Positions 1 through 7,957 of a stretch of DNA of 17,388 bases are shown in pieces. Positions within the stretch are counted from its first letter, which is position 1. Each line of letters begins with the position of its first letter. The translations under genes were made by a program, and so were the position numbers. The stretch is taken from assembly GCA_043798445.1 (NCBI GenBank), contig JAZDOQ010000008.1, forward strand, positions 1 to 17,388, written 5' to 3'. This stretch comes from CAIJMI01 sp043798445. GTDB taxonomy: Bacteria > Patescibacteriota > Microgenomatia > UBA10105 > UBA927. The notes below the pieces were generated by a model. That model had not been told where the DNA came from. It did not search any database and worked only from the letters and a program-made list of their open reading frames with translations.

Positions 1-1
1 T

Positions 2-559
2 AATTTTTATGCCATGGAATTTTTTAACGGTGCCAGTCTGAAAATTTTACCGCCGTTTACCACGATGTACCCAAAAGAGCAATATGATATGTGGCAGGAA
101 TACTGGTCTGAGTACTATCCCGGAAGGACAACGGAGGAGCGTCAAGTAATAGCGAATAAATACCTTAAAAAAGGGTGGGATATCGTGAAGGCCGATCCGA
201 TTGATTATATCCGGTGGCGGTTTTTTAAGATGTGGTATGTTTGGCAGAAAGAGAATATATTTTTTTATGATGAACCCGGATATGAATCACACCGCCCATA
301 TACGTATTGGGGTAATTTGATAGTACTCATGTTTGCCGCATTGGGTATGATTACCGGATTTACCCTTGTACACAATAAAATTGGTAAATGGATATGGGGC
401 TGTTTTGTCGGCACTATTGTCTATGGTACGATTGCGTTTTGTTTTAGTCATGCGGAGTACCGATTGACCATTCCGTTTTACCCCATCATTATTGCGCTTG
501 CAAGCATCGGCATATTCGCGTTAGCTACAGCAGTTCGAAGAATACTATTTACGAAATGA
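2..559 (+). CDS. C-terminal part of a multi-pass membrane protein, probably GT-C glycosyltransferase (5' truncated by window)
   Basis: The reading frame is open from the first complete codon of the window (position 2), so the ATG at 14 is probably internal and the true start lies outside. The visible 185 residues hold a hydrophilic stretch rich in Trp and Tyr, then three hydrophobic segments (roughly residues 100-118, 128-145 and 153-172 counted from the ATG at 14). The last loop reads HAEYRLTIPFYP, which matches the 'ER-Y-RF/RL-P-P' signature near the end of many GT39/PMT-type glycosyltransferases; that family link is from memory. Such proteins move sugars from polyprenyl-phosphate donors on the outer face of the membrane, but the catalytic N-terminal loop is not visible here. 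Its TGA stop overlaps the next start by an ATGA, so the two genes are translationally coupled. It could instead be another polytopic membrane protein. Confidence 0.6.
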   Translation, partial: NFYAMEFFNGASLKILPPFTTMYPKEQYDMWQEYWSEYYPGRTTEERQVIANKYLKKGWDIVKADPIDYIRWRFFKMWYVWQKENIFFYDEPGYESHRPYTYWGNLIVLMFAALGMITGFTLVHNKIGKWIWGCFVGTIVYGTIAFCFSHAEYRLTIPFYPIIIALASIGIFALATAVRRILFTK

Positions 560-1428
560 AACACGCCTGTTATCTCTGTCATACACCAACAATATTTTTC
601 ATGGAAAAACAGGGGTATAGGTTGTACCGATGCCCAGCATGCAAGTTAACAGTGACTGAATTTACGAAACAATATACGTCATTCGTTAAACAATTTTATT
701 CAAAAGGATATTTTACCGGCGATCCGAGATGTAGTGCGTTTTCTGGGTATGAAAAAGATAAACTGTGTGTCACGCGAAATCTACAACAAGTGTTGCAACG
801 GGTAAAAAAATATGTGCCCAATGACGCAAAGATATTAGATGCTGGTTGTGCAATGGGATTTATGGTGGAACTGGCACGTCTGCAGGGGTATAACGCATAT
901 GGATTTGATCCTTCTTCTTATGCGTTATCCCGCGCAACTTCCGCCATAAAACAATACCTATCAAAAGCAACGATTGAAACCGCATCGTACCCAAAAAATT
1001 CTTTTGATGCCATTACACTAACGGATATCATTGAACATACGCAAGATCCTGTTAGGAGTATGAATAGCTTACGGCAATTTTTAAAATGTGATGGGTATAT
1101 TGTGATTGCCACAGGAGACACGCAAAGTCTCGCCGCGAAACTATTGGGTAAACATTGGACGTTTTATATCCCACCACAACATCTCGTTTTCTTATCCAAA
1201 GATAATCTTACGACTATGCTTCGCGCGGCTGGATTTACCCCTGTTTCCTGGTTTCGTATCGGTAAATGGTTAAGTCTTGATTATATTGTCCATTTAGCGC
1301 AATCAGCTGGTGATTATTGGTGGGCTCGATATATTCATTTCGTCGTGAAGTGGTTACATATTGGAAAGCTGCCCATATATTTACCAATGCAAGATAATAT
1401 GGTGGTTATAGCAAGAAAAACTAATTAA
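556..1428 (+). CDS. Zinc-ribbon class I SAM-dependent methyltransferase
   Basis: A 290-residue soluble protein. The N-terminus has two CxxC knuckles (C5/C8 and C26/C29) that should form a small zinc ribbon. The core is a Rossmann methyltransferase: motif I is ILDAGCAMG at 93-101, the acidic residue that holds the SAM ribose is D118 in GFDPS, and TLTDIIEH (154-161) is the usual post-motif element of Methyltransf_11/12-type enzymes. The segment PPQHLVFLSKDNL (207-219) followed by MLRAAGF is also typical of this family. Homologous zinc-ribbon methyltransferases commonly lie in polysaccharide clusters and methylate sugars or lipid-linked glycans; the substrate here is unknown. The start overlaps the upstream stop by four bases (ATGA) and there is no separate Shine-Dalgarno. 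The 3' end overlaps the convergent gene by 8 bases. Confidence 0.88.
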   Translation: MKHACYLCHTPTIFFMEKQGYRLYRCPACKLTVTEFTKQYTSFVKQFYSKGYFTGDPRCSAFSGYEKDKLCVTRNLQQVLQRVKKYVPNDAKILDAGCAMGFMVELARLQGYNAYGFDPSSYALSRATSAIKQYLSKATIETASYPKNSFDAITLTDIIEHTQDPVRSMNSLRQFLKCDGYIVIATGDTQSLAAKLLGKHWTFYIPPQHLVFLSKDNLTTMLRAAGFTPVSWFRIGKWLSLDYIVHLAQSAGDYWWARYIHFVVKWLHIGKLPIYLPMQDNMVVIARKTN

Positions 1429-2998
1429 TTCCGTAGACCGTTGCTGTTTTTGAAGAAAAGAGAGGAACAAGGAATGGATATGTACGTTGGAACGCATTTC
1501 TGTCTCCGTCGTAGACCGTGAAAAGAACAAAATTAATATGATGGGATTGTAACCAGCGTCGTGTTTCGTTTTCTTCCATTTCGAGTGCAAAGAATTTTAT
1601 TACTTCGGCTTTTTTTTCTGGAAGATTTTGTGTAGCGTATTGCGGTCCGGTTATTGTTCTATGACCTCCAAGAACTGGAACAAGCATATCCATACGACTT
1701 GATGGATTTGCAAGAACGAGTGATGACAGAGGTTTTTGTGTGGATAGATACGTAAATGCGTTAGAGATAGATTTTGGCAGGAAATATAGGGGATCAGTGT
1801 ATGTTGTAGCAGGAGGAATTTTTTGTTGCAGTTCCCACACTATTGTTGGAGCAACGGAAATGAAAAAAACAAAAAATAGAAGTCCGATGATAGTATTTTT
1901 CTTATATCTAACAACGTGTTTCAATCGTTCTGCCAGTTCAAAAAGTCCAACGGCTGCAAACCATCCCCAGAAGAGATACTGAGCTGAAAAGAGGAGTCGC
2001 GCATTGCTGATGCCGAAGTGTCCGGAGACAGGAAGAAGAAAAGTGAGATACGCTCCGGGAATTAGGATCATGCCAAACCGTTCTATGGATGTTGTTTTTT
2101 TCCATCGGAACACGATTCCTAAGACCGCAAATGGGAGAATGGGACCGATTGACTTCATAAGAAACGGAAAGATTGTTCGGACTTGCCACTGTGCCTCACT
2201 CGCCATGCTGTTGACATAGTGATTCGTGAAATAGAGAAATGTAAGATAGAGAGTGCCGAAAAGATAGCCCACGGTAAGAAAACCCACTTTTTTCCAATCT
2301 TTATTGTCTTTCCAAACAACAGATGTCAGCCAGTATGTTCCGATAATCAATGTTATGGCGACAGGCTGGAGAATAGTGACCATGCAAAATACACACACCG
2401 TCAATATGGTGATCCAGATTTTTGTGTGACGAGTAAAAAGAAACACAAGGGATAGGAGAATGAGGATATTAATTACAAGATAGTGAGGGAGTGTGCCAAT
2501 TCGATCAAACATATAGTGCGGTGTGTTCCAGAGTTGATACGGATAGAATCGGTATAGTGCTCCGTCAGGAAGCCGGTTCATGAAAGATGCTGAAAAGAGA
2601 AAAAAGAGAAACGCAGGAAATGCATAGATCGGTTTGGGAAATAATTTTTTTAGACAATAGTACGTGAAGATAAGAAATATACACGAAAGTACTATTATAC
2701 TTATGTTGTAAGAATCCATTGGATTTAAATGAATGATCCCCCCGATTTTTCCAAGAAGAATATTTGGATAATGAAGAAGGGTTGGAGCGACGCCTTCTTC
2801 GGTAAACATTGCATGATTCAGCCATGCGCCACGAGCGCCTTGGGTAAATTGACTGAGATAATACATGTAATCTTCCCAGTAGTGTGTTACCCCGAGATTG
2901 ACAGTTTGTGGCGGGGTATGAAAGACAAATGAAAGGTATGTAGTACTTGCGGCAAGAGATGCAAGGATACTCAGAACGATAACGCTAATCCATTCCAT
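1421..2998 (-). CDS. Multi-pass membrane protein, GT-C glycosyltransferase-like
   Basis: A 525-residue protein with an N-terminal membrane helix (about 3-26), a first outer loop containing HYWEDYMYYL (39-48, acidic pair E42/D43) and TEEG, then about nine more hydrophobic segments to around residue 400, and a soluble C-terminal domain of about 110 residues. This layout (helix, acidic residues in the first extracytoplasmic loop, many helices, soluble tail) is that of GT-C glycosyltransferases that use polyprenyl-phosphate sugars, and its placement among glycan genes fits. I do not recognise a specific family and no substrate can be assigned. It stands alone on the minus strand. Its TAG stop lies inside the end of the convergent methyltransferase gene (8-base overlap). 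Its start is one base away from the earliest possible start of the divergent epimerase, so its promoter must lie within or next to that gene's 5' end. Confidence 0.72.
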   Translation of the reverse strand: MEWISVIVLSILASLAASTTYLSFVFHTPPQTVNLGVTHYWEDYMYYLSQFTQGARGAWLNHAMFTEEGVAPTLLHYPNILLGKIGGIIHLNPMDSYNISIIVLSCIFLIFTYYCLKKLFPKPIYAFPAFLFFLFSASFMNRLPDGALYRFYPYQLWNTPHYMFDRIGTLPHYLVINILILLSLVFLFTRHTKIWITILTVCVFCMVTILQPVAITLIIGTYWLTSVVWKDNKDWKKVGFLTVGYLFGTLYLTFLYFTNHYVNSMASEAQWQVRTIFPFLMKSIGPILPFAVLGIVFRWKKTTSIERFGMILIPGAYLTFLLPVSGHFGISNARLLFSAQYLFWGWFAAVGLFELAERLKHVVRYKKNTIIGLLFFVFFISVAPTIVWELQQKIPPATTYTDPLYFLPKSISNAFTYLSTQKPLSSLVLANPSSRMDMLVPVLGGHRTITGPQYATQNLPEKKAEVIKFFALEMEENETRRWLQSHHINFVLFTVYDGDRNAFQRTYPFLVPLFSSKTATVYGIN

Positions 2999-3005
2999 AA
3001 TGATA

Positions 3006-3014
3006 TGTTATACT
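3006..3014 (+). promoter_or_regulatory. Extended -10 promoter element of the epimerase operon
   Basis: TGTTATACT is an extended -10 (TGn plus TATACT, one mismatch from TATAAT). A start point about seven bases later, near 3021, would leave a leader of only 8-9 bases before the ATG at 3030. The position corresponding to -35 (TAATCC at 2986-2991) is poor, which an extended -10 tolerates. This is a consensus match by eye. Confidence 0.5.
3007..3012 (-). promoter_or_regulatory. Possible -10 of the divergent membrane-protein gene
   Basis: Read on the minus strand the same bases give TATAAC (5 of 6 to TATAAT), eight bases before the ATG at 2998. This predicts an essentially leaderless transcript. 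No convincing -35 or TG extension is present, so the call is tentative. If real, both divergent genes share one set of -10 bases on opposite strands. Confidence 0.3.
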
Positions 3015-3029
3015 AACGGCAATTATTTT

Positions 3030-4025
3030 ATGGTATCACTACAATTGAAAAATAAACAGATTCTTATTACCGGAGGGTTGGGATTTATTGGTAGTTCGAT
3101 TGCCATTCCACTCGTAAAACTTGGAGCCCATGTAACAATTATCGATAATCTGTCTCCCATGCAGGGGGGAAATATTTTTAATATTAAGCCGATTGAAAAA
3201 TATGTTCGTATTAATTATACTGATATCCGTGATATAGCCTCAATTAATCAGCTAGTCAAAGGAAAAGATTTTATTTTTCATTTAGCCCGGCAGACAGACC
3301 ACATTATCAGTCAAACAGACCCATATCCGGATATTGATGTTAATATCAAAGGGACAGCAATTCTTCTTGAAGCATGTAAACATAATAATCCAACAGTACG
3401 GCTTATTAATGTCGGTACGCGTGGACAATACGGAACACCAATCACGCTTCCGGTTTCCGAAGATGCACCAACGAATCCAAAAGGGATATATGAACTTACG
3501 AATTTAGCAGCTGAAAAAATGGTAAAAATTTATCATGATAATCATGGCATTCGTTCTATTATGCTGAGGCTCACGAATATTTATGGACCGCGTTCACAGA
3601 TGAAAACGAATCATTATGGTGTTGTGAACTGGTTTATTAGACAGGCAATAGATGGGGAAAAGATATCTGTCTATGGTGATGGAAAGATGCGCAGAGATTT
3701 TTTGTATATCGATGATACGATAGATGCAATGATCCGTTGTGCAGTAACTCCTGCTTGTTATGGGGAAGTAATAAATATTGGTCATGACAAACCGGACACA
3801 TTTTTACATCTCGTTCAAACAATCGTAAGTATCGCTGGAAAAAAGGCGTCATATCAATTTACTCCATTTTCGAAGGAGCGCAAAGCCCAAGAACCAGGGG
3901 ATTTTGCCAGTGATATAACGAAAATACAAAAATTGACTGGATGGAAATCAACAACGTCACTTACTTCTGGCATGAAAAAAACTATTGCCTATTATCGGAA
4001 ATACAAAAAACACTATTGGTCATGA
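3030..4025 (+). CDS. NAD-dependent sugar epimerase/dehydratase (extended SDR) with YxxxN in place of YxxxK
   Basis: A 331-residue extended short-chain dehydrogenase acting on a nucleotide sugar in the cytoplasm. The NAD-binding motif is ITGGLGFIG (13-21), with acidic D39 at the end of beta2 suggesting NAD over NADP. FHLARQTD (83-90) is the conserved mid-Rossmann element, GTRGQYG (129-135) carries the Ser/Thr of the triad, and the catalytic Tyr is Y154 in GIYELTN. The usual Lys four residues later is Asn158. Substrate-domain signatures SVYGDGKMRRDFLYIDD (213-229) and VINIG are intact. I chose the ATG at 3030 because the earlier ATG at 3000 would place the -10 box inside the gene and add ten residues before a standard SDR N-terminus. 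It heads a run of coupled glycan genes (next start overlaps by ATGA). Epimerase, dehydratase or reductase activity cannot be told apart from this sequence. Confidence 0.88.
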   Translation: MVSLQLKNKQILITGGLGFIGSSIAIPLVKLGAHVTIIDNLSPMQGGNIFNIKPIEKYVRINYTDIRDIASINQLVKGKDFIFHLARQTDHIISQTDPYPDIDVNIKGTAILLEACKHNNPTVRLINVGTRGQYGTPITLPVSEDAPTNPKGIYELTNLAAEKMVKIYHDNHGIRSIMLRLTNIYGPRSQMKTNHYGVVNWFIRQAIDGEKISVYGDGKMRRDFLYIDDTIDAMIRCAVTPACYGEVINIGHDKPDTFLHLVQTIVSIAGKKASYQFTPFSKERKAQEPGDFASDITKIQKLTGWKSTTSLTSGMKKTIAYYRKYKKHYWS

Positions 4026-4714
4026 AACTATCATCACTTTCCATTCTTATTCCTGCGTACAAAGATGAAAAAACAATAGCTACGGTAGTTGCGCACGCGC
4101 AGCACATAGGAAAACAGGTGGCCAAGAAATTGGAAATAGTGGTGATTAATGATGCCAGTCCGGATAAAACCGGAATAGTGATTGAGAAGTTAAAAAAGCA
4201 GATACCAGAATTACATGTTATTCATCATATTATAAATCAGGGATATGGGGGAACAATCAAAGAACTGTATTTCGCTGGAAACTATGAATGGCTGTTTACC
4301 GTCCCTGGAGATTATCAGATTGATCCAAAAGAAATACAAAAAATGCTTCCGTATACTGCCTCTTTTGATATGATTATCGGATGGAGAAAAAAAAGGAGTG
4401 ATAATCAAAACAGACTCCGTCAATCAAAAATATATAATATGCTTTTGCGGTTGATGTTTGGATTGCGGTTGCATGATATCAATTCCGTCCGACTTATGAA
4501 GAGAAGTATCATGCATAAACGGAAATTTTCTACCAACTCCTCATTTGTTGATGCGGAATTGACCATTGGTGCAATTCACGATGGATATCAGGTGATAGAA
4601 ATACCCATTCAACACCTAGACCGAAAGACTGGTGGAGCAAGTGGTGGAAAATGGTCTATTATAATGCCAGTGATTATTGATATGCTCAGATATAGACTGC
4701 ATAGTATGATATGA
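4022..4714 (+). CDS. GT2 glycosyltransferase, DPM1/polyprenyl-phosphate sugar synthase-like
   Basis: A 230-residue GT-A enzyme. LSILIPAYKDEKTI (6-19) is the first beta strand and nucleotide-binding element, VINDASPDKT (41-50) the second conserved Asp region, INQGYGGTIK (71-80) the usual N-x-GxGxx segment, and VPGDYQIDP (94-102) occupies the metal-binding DxD position in the form seen in dolichol-phosphate mannose synthase relatives. RKKRSDNQNRLRQSKIYNML (122-141) matches the arginine-rich region of that family. There is no C-terminal membrane segment, so it is probably peripheral at the cytoplasmic face. It would transfer a sugar from a nucleotide donor to polyprenyl phosphate, supplying the GT-C proteins nearby; that role is inferred. 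The start at 4022 gives an ATGA overlap with the epimerase; the in-frame ATG at 3941 would overlap it by 85 bases and was rejected. Confidence 0.87.
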   Translation: MKLSSLSILIPAYKDEKTIATVVAHAQHIGKQVAKKLEIVVINDASPDKTGIVIEKLKKQIPELHVIHHIINQGYGGTIKELYFAGNYEWLFTVPGDYQIDPKEIQKMLPYTASFDMIIGWRKKRSDNQNRLRQSKIYNMLLRLMFGLRLHDINSVRLMKRSIMHKRKFSTNSSFVDAELTIGAIHDGYQVIEIPIQHLDRKTGGASGGKWSIIMPVIIDMLRYRLHSMI

Positions 4715-5817
4715 CCATCCCAATATTTAATTTAACGCGTCAATATAAAACAATTAAAAAAGAAGTCAATTGTGCGATTCAAACAGTATTATCCCGTGGT
4801 AATTTTATTTTAGGAGAAGAAGTAGATGCTTTTGAAAAAGAATTTGCTTCCTATATCGGTGTCACCTACGCAATCGGTGTTGCATCCGGTACAGATGCGC
4901 TTACACTTGCCATACGCGCTTTAGGATTGTCAACGGGAGATGAGGTGCTTCTTCCGGTCAATTCCTATCCGACATTTTTTGGCGTGGCCATGGCTGGAGT
5001 TTTTGTTCGGTTTGTTGATTGTGACGAAAGTGGAAATATTAGCGTAACAGATCTAGTTAAGCGGATTACCAAGAAAACGAAAGCAATCATTGTAGTACAT
5101 CTGTATGGTAATCCAGCCGATCTTATTGGAATAAAAAGCCTTTTGAAAAAACTACACCGAACCGATATCAAAATCATTGAAGACTGTGCGCAGGCACATG
5201 GAGCAATGATTGGGTCAAAGAAAGTCGGGGCTTTTGGTGACATCGCCTGTTTTAGTTTTTATCCTTCTAAAAATCTCGGTGCATATGGGGATGGAGGAAT
5301 GATTTTGACAAAAAGAAAAAAAATTGCCGATCATATTCGGGCACTTCGAATGTATGGAGAGATGAAACGATATGAGAGTACAGAGCTTTCCGGAGTCAGT
5401 CGATTAGATGAACTTCATGCAGTGGTGTTGCGGGTTAAATTACGGCATCTGGATGTGTGGAATAAAAAGAGGAAGAAAATTGCTCAACTATATACAAACG
5501 TATTGTCCTCAATAGACGGATTAACAGTTTTGCCGTATGAACTTGGATCGTGTCATCACCTATTCATTATTCGAACAAAACGCCGCGACGCGTTAAAAAC
5601 ATATCTAGAACAACACGGAATCGGATGTGCAATTCATTATCCGATTCCTCTTCATCTTGTTTGGACCTGCAAGGCATACGGCTACCATCAAGGTGATTTT
5701 CCTGTTGCGGAGCAATTGTCAAAAGAGATTCTGTCTTTGCCGATTTATCCGGAATTGCAGCTGTCAACCGTTCGTTCTATTGCGACTTCTATTCGGTCTT
5801 TTTATCAAACCGCGTGA
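4711..5817 (+). CDS. DegT/DnrJ/EryC1/StrS family sugar aminotransferase (PLP-dependent)
   Basis: A 368-residue fold-type I aminotransferase, full length for the family. It opens with IPIFNLTRQYKTIKKE, the usual start of this family. SRGNFILGEEVDAFEKEFA (28-46) and GVASGTDALTLAIRALG (56-72) carry the phosphate-binding Gly-Thr pair. IIEDCAQAHGA (155-165) provides the Asp (D158) that contacts the PLP ring, and SFYPSKNLGAYGDGG (182-196) has the Schiff-base Lys187. Members convert keto sugars of nucleotide diphosphates to amino sugars using glutamate or glutamine. The gene overlaps the GT2 gene by ATGA and is therefore in the same unit as the epimerase, which could produce the keto sugar. The exact product sugar cannot be read from sequence alone. 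Confidence 0.94.
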   Translation: MTIPIFNLTRQYKTIKKEVNCAIQTVLSRGNFILGEEVDAFEKEFASYIGVTYAIGVASGTDALTLAIRALGLSTGDEVLLPVNSYPTFFGVAMAGVFVRFVDCDESGNISVTDLVKRITKKTKAIIVVHLYGNPADLIGIKSLLKKLHRTDIKIIEDCAQAHGAMIGSKKVGAFGDIACFSFYPSKNLGAYGDGGMILTKRKKIADHIRALRMYGEMKRYESTELSGVSRLDELHAVVLRVKLRHLDVWNKKRKKIAQLYTNVLSSIDGLTVLPYELGSCHHLFIIRTKRRDALKTYLEQHGIGCAIHYPIPLHLVWTCKAYGYHQGDFPVAEQLSKEILSLPIYPELQLSTVRSIATSIRSFYQTA

Positions 5818-5827
5818 GTATTTCCAA

Positions 5828-5856
5828 TTGATTGATATCTGTATCTACGGTATATT
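5828..5856 (+). promoter_or_regulatory. Promoter of the GT39-like membrane protein gene
   Basis: TTGATT at 5828-5833 and TATATT at 5851-5856 are separated by exactly 17 bases (4 of 6 and 5 of 6 matches to the sigma-70 consensus). The predicted start near 5863 leaves only about 7 bases before the ATG at 5870. It lies in the 52-base gap after the aminotransferase gene. Confidence 0.55.
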
Positions 5857-5869
5857 CGATATAGACGAT

Positions 5870-7387
5870 ATGAAGCGATTTACCTTGTTTGTTTCCCTTG
5901 GTATTGCCATTGTTGTTTGTGTGGTGATTGGGTATTTTCTTGTGGGAAAATATCAACTTGGGATGATCCGATATTTTGATATGGACGAATTTGCCTATTT
6001 GAATTGGGCGAGTCACATGACTCAAGGATTTGTTCCATATAGAGATTTTCTTTATCAATTACCACCAGGATTTCTCCTGATGCTTACACCAATTTTTATA
6101 TTTTCTCGAAGTTCATTATCACCTTTGACACAAGGGCGGGTAGTAGCCTTTGTTATTCAGTGTCTGCTAATTGTTATAATTGGACTTATTTTTTGGCGCG
6201 TCAGGAAACGGTGGACAGCTTTATTTGCATCCCTTTTTCTTGCTTTTTTGCCGCTTCCTGCGGATAAGCTTTTAGAAATCCGTCCGGATACGGCGGGTGT
6301 ATTATTTGCCATGGTTGGGACGCTCTTTCAAATTATGTGGATGGAAAGGGAAAAAGGAAAAATAGCGACCGTTTTCATGGGTATCTCAGGATTATTTTAT
6401 GGATTATCTGTTTTTGTTTTGCAAAAAACGGTGTTTCATGTTGCTGTTGCCGCTGGCATCGCGTATATTTGGGCTTTACAGATAAAACCGTGGTTTACCA
6501 GAGTAAAAATGCTTTTGCCGTTTGTGATAGGAGGCATATCGCCATTTATTCCGTTTGTTTTTTGGGCCGTGACACAACATAGCGGATCACTGACATGGTA
6601 TTTATTGACGAAATTTCCTTCTGAAACCATGTACATGGCAAAAGATTTTTATATTTCTCCATGGTTTTTTTTCCGGTATACGGATGTGTATTATGGAAAA
6701 AGTGGTTGGAATTGGGGCTATCTACTCAATCAGATAATTTGGGTTGTTGGGATTCTCATGGGAATAGTGCGGTTCGTGACGCCGGTTATTCCGAGAGGGA
6801 AAAAATATGTTTTAAGTGAGCTGTTATTGTCCGGAGTATTCCTTGTCCAATTGTTGACATTTATATATTATATGCCGTTTAAACACGCACAATATCTCAT
6901 TCCTCTCGCTGTTTTTGTCGCATTGTATGCAGCTGATTTTATCGATGTTGTATGGCAACGCATGACGCGCTCAGCGATAATATTAGGTGTTGGAACATCT
7001 TTACTGCTTGTCTTGGTTGGTTTACTCATTCAGGGGTATCGTGATGTGAATGACATTAAAATGAATTGGACGAATACACATGAAAAACAAACACTCCAAA
7101 CAATGCTTGATACCATTCCTCGGAATGAATATGTGTTTGATCTTGTCGGATTGTCTCTGTATTATCCACAGCCATATTATGTAAGTTGTTTGCCTGTTGG
7201 GCAATTCTCCCGATATATATCACTTCAACTTCCATCGCTTCGTGATACACTTGAGCGAACAAAAACCCGATATATTTACCAAGGAAACGCAAAACGGTTG
7301 ACAACACTGCTTCCGGAAGATCAAGCATATATCAGTGCGCATTACATTCCTGTTGGCGACGGGTCGCTTTTACAACGGGGGAAGTAA
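5870..7387 (+). CDS. GT39/ArnT-like polytopic glycosyltransferase (GT-C fold)
   Basis: A 505-residue membrane protein. An N-terminal helix (about 5-26) is followed by the first outer loop with YFDMDEFAYLNWASHM (35-50) and GFVPYRDFLYQLPPG (53-67). The acidic D39/E40 pair and the 'G-x-PYRDF-x-x-PPG' string are the classic signature of PMT_2/ArnT-type GT-C enzymes, where an acidic residue in that loop is catalytic. About ten further hydrophobic segments follow, and a soluble tail of about 110 residues closes the protein. Such enzymes transfer a sugar from polyprenyl phosphate to a lipid, glycan or protein acceptor on the outer face. The ATG at 5870 was chosen: the frame continues upstream to an ATG at 5627, but that region lies wholly inside the aminotransferase gene and would place 81 non-homologous residues in front. 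A good promoter sits just upstream. Confidence 0.85.
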   Translation: MKRFTLFVSLGIAIVVCVVIGYFLVGKYQLGMIRYFDMDEFAYLNWASHMTQGFVPYRDFLYQLPPGFLLMLTPIFIFSRSSLSPLTQGRVVAFVIQCLLIVIIGLIFWRVRKRWTALFASLFLAFLPLPADKLLEIRPDTAGVLFAMVGTLFQIMWMEREKGKIATVFMGISGLFYGLSVFVLQKTVFHVAVAAGIAYIWALQIKPWFTRVKMLLPFVIGGISPFIPFVFWAVTQHSGSLTWYLLTKFPSETMYMAKDFYISPWFFFRYTDVYYGKSGWNWGYLLNQIIWVVGILMGIVRFVTPVIPRGKKYVLSELLLSGVFLVQLLTFIYYMPFKHAQYLIPLAVFVALYAADFIDVVWQRMTRSAIILGVGTSLLLVLVGLLIQGYRDVNDIKMNWTNTHEKQTLQTMLDTIPRNEYVFDLVGLSLYYPQPYYVSCLPVGQFSRYISLQLPSLRDTLERTKTRYIYQGNAKRLTTLLPEDQAYISAHYIPVGDGSLLQRGK

Positions 7388-7393
7388 TAGAAT

Positions 7394-7397
7394 GGAG
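7394..7397 (+). promoter_or_regulatory. Ribosome binding site of the GNAT gene
   Basis: GGAG four bases before the ATG at 7402. It supports that start and downstream position in the same transcript as the GT39-like gene, whose stop is 14 bases away. Confidence 0.6.
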
Positions 7398-7401
7398 AAA
7401 T

Positions 7402-7950
7402 ATGAAACCAGGAGCACACATTACAACATTTACTGATCGAAAAGGGAGAGATGTTGTTGTTACTTCACTTCAAGCATCTGATTTGCCGGATCTTTTACGG
7501 TATGCAAATGACCTTATTGACGAGGATACATTTGTTTTACTTTCAGGGAAACATCTTACACATGCTCATGAAGAGAAATATGTGCGTGATGCAATAAAAC
7601 TCATAAAAAAGAATAAAAAAATTCATTTAATTGCCCGTATTGACGGCGTTATCGCAAGTAGTTTTGAAGTACGGATTTTGTCACTTCGCAAGTCACATGT
7701 TGGAGAAATTGGTATTTCTGTGGCTTATGCGTTTCGTGACAGCGGCATAGGAAGGCGCTGCGTGGAGATTCTCATTTCCGAAGCGAAAAAGGTAGGACTC
7801 AAACTGCTCTATCTACACGTCTTTGAAAACAATCCACGCGCTATTCATATCTATGAATCTGTTGGATTTATTTCCTGCGGTGTTGTTCCTGGTATGTTTT
7901 TGTATAAAGGAGAGCATGTCGGTGAAACAACGATGTATCTTCCATTGTAA
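7402..7950 (+). CDS. GNAT-family N-acetyltransferase
   Basis: A 182-residue acetyl-CoA-dependent acyltransferase. The acetyl-CoA pyrophosphate-binding motif A is GEIGISVAYAFRDSGIGRRC (101-120), with the R-x-x-G-x-G signature in RDSGIG. Motif B follows as ENNPRAIHIYESVGF (142-156), the usual 'N-x-R-A-I-x-x-Y-x-x-x-GF' of the fold. The N-terminal half has a charged helix-rich segment with DEDTF (40-44) typical of the larger GNAT subgroup. It follows the GT39-like gene by 14 bases with its own Shine-Dalgarno, so it is co-transcribed. Given a sugar aminotransferase two genes upstream, N-acylation of an amino sugar is an attractive role (compare WecD and PseH), but GNAT substrates cannot be deduced from sequence and it might act on a protein or antibiotic instead. 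It ends seven bases before the convergent TPR membrane protein. Confidence 0.9.
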   Translation: MKPGAHITTFTDRKGRDVVVTSLQASDLPDLLRYANDLIDEDTFVLLSGKHLTHAHEEKYVRDAIKLIKKNKKIHLIARIDGVIASSFEVRILSLRKSHVGEIGISVAYAFRDSGIGRRCVEILISEAKKVGLKLLYLHVFENNPRAIHIYESVGFISCGVVPGMFLYKGEHVGETTMYLPL

Positions 7951-7957
7951 GTATTTC

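Noticed and set aside
14..559. Treating the first membrane protein as complete from the ATG at 14.
   Set aside because: The frame is open to the window edge and only a C-terminal part of a polytopic protein is present, so it is best read as truncated by the window.
3941..4021. Earlier ATG for the GT2 gene.
   Set aside because: It would overlap the epimerase by 85 bases; the ATGA overlap at 4022 gives a standard GT2 N-terminus.
5627..5869. Upstream ATG extending the GT39-like protein by 81 residues.
   Set aside because: The extension lies mostly inside the aminotransferase gene, has no family features, and a promoter follows it at 5828-5856.
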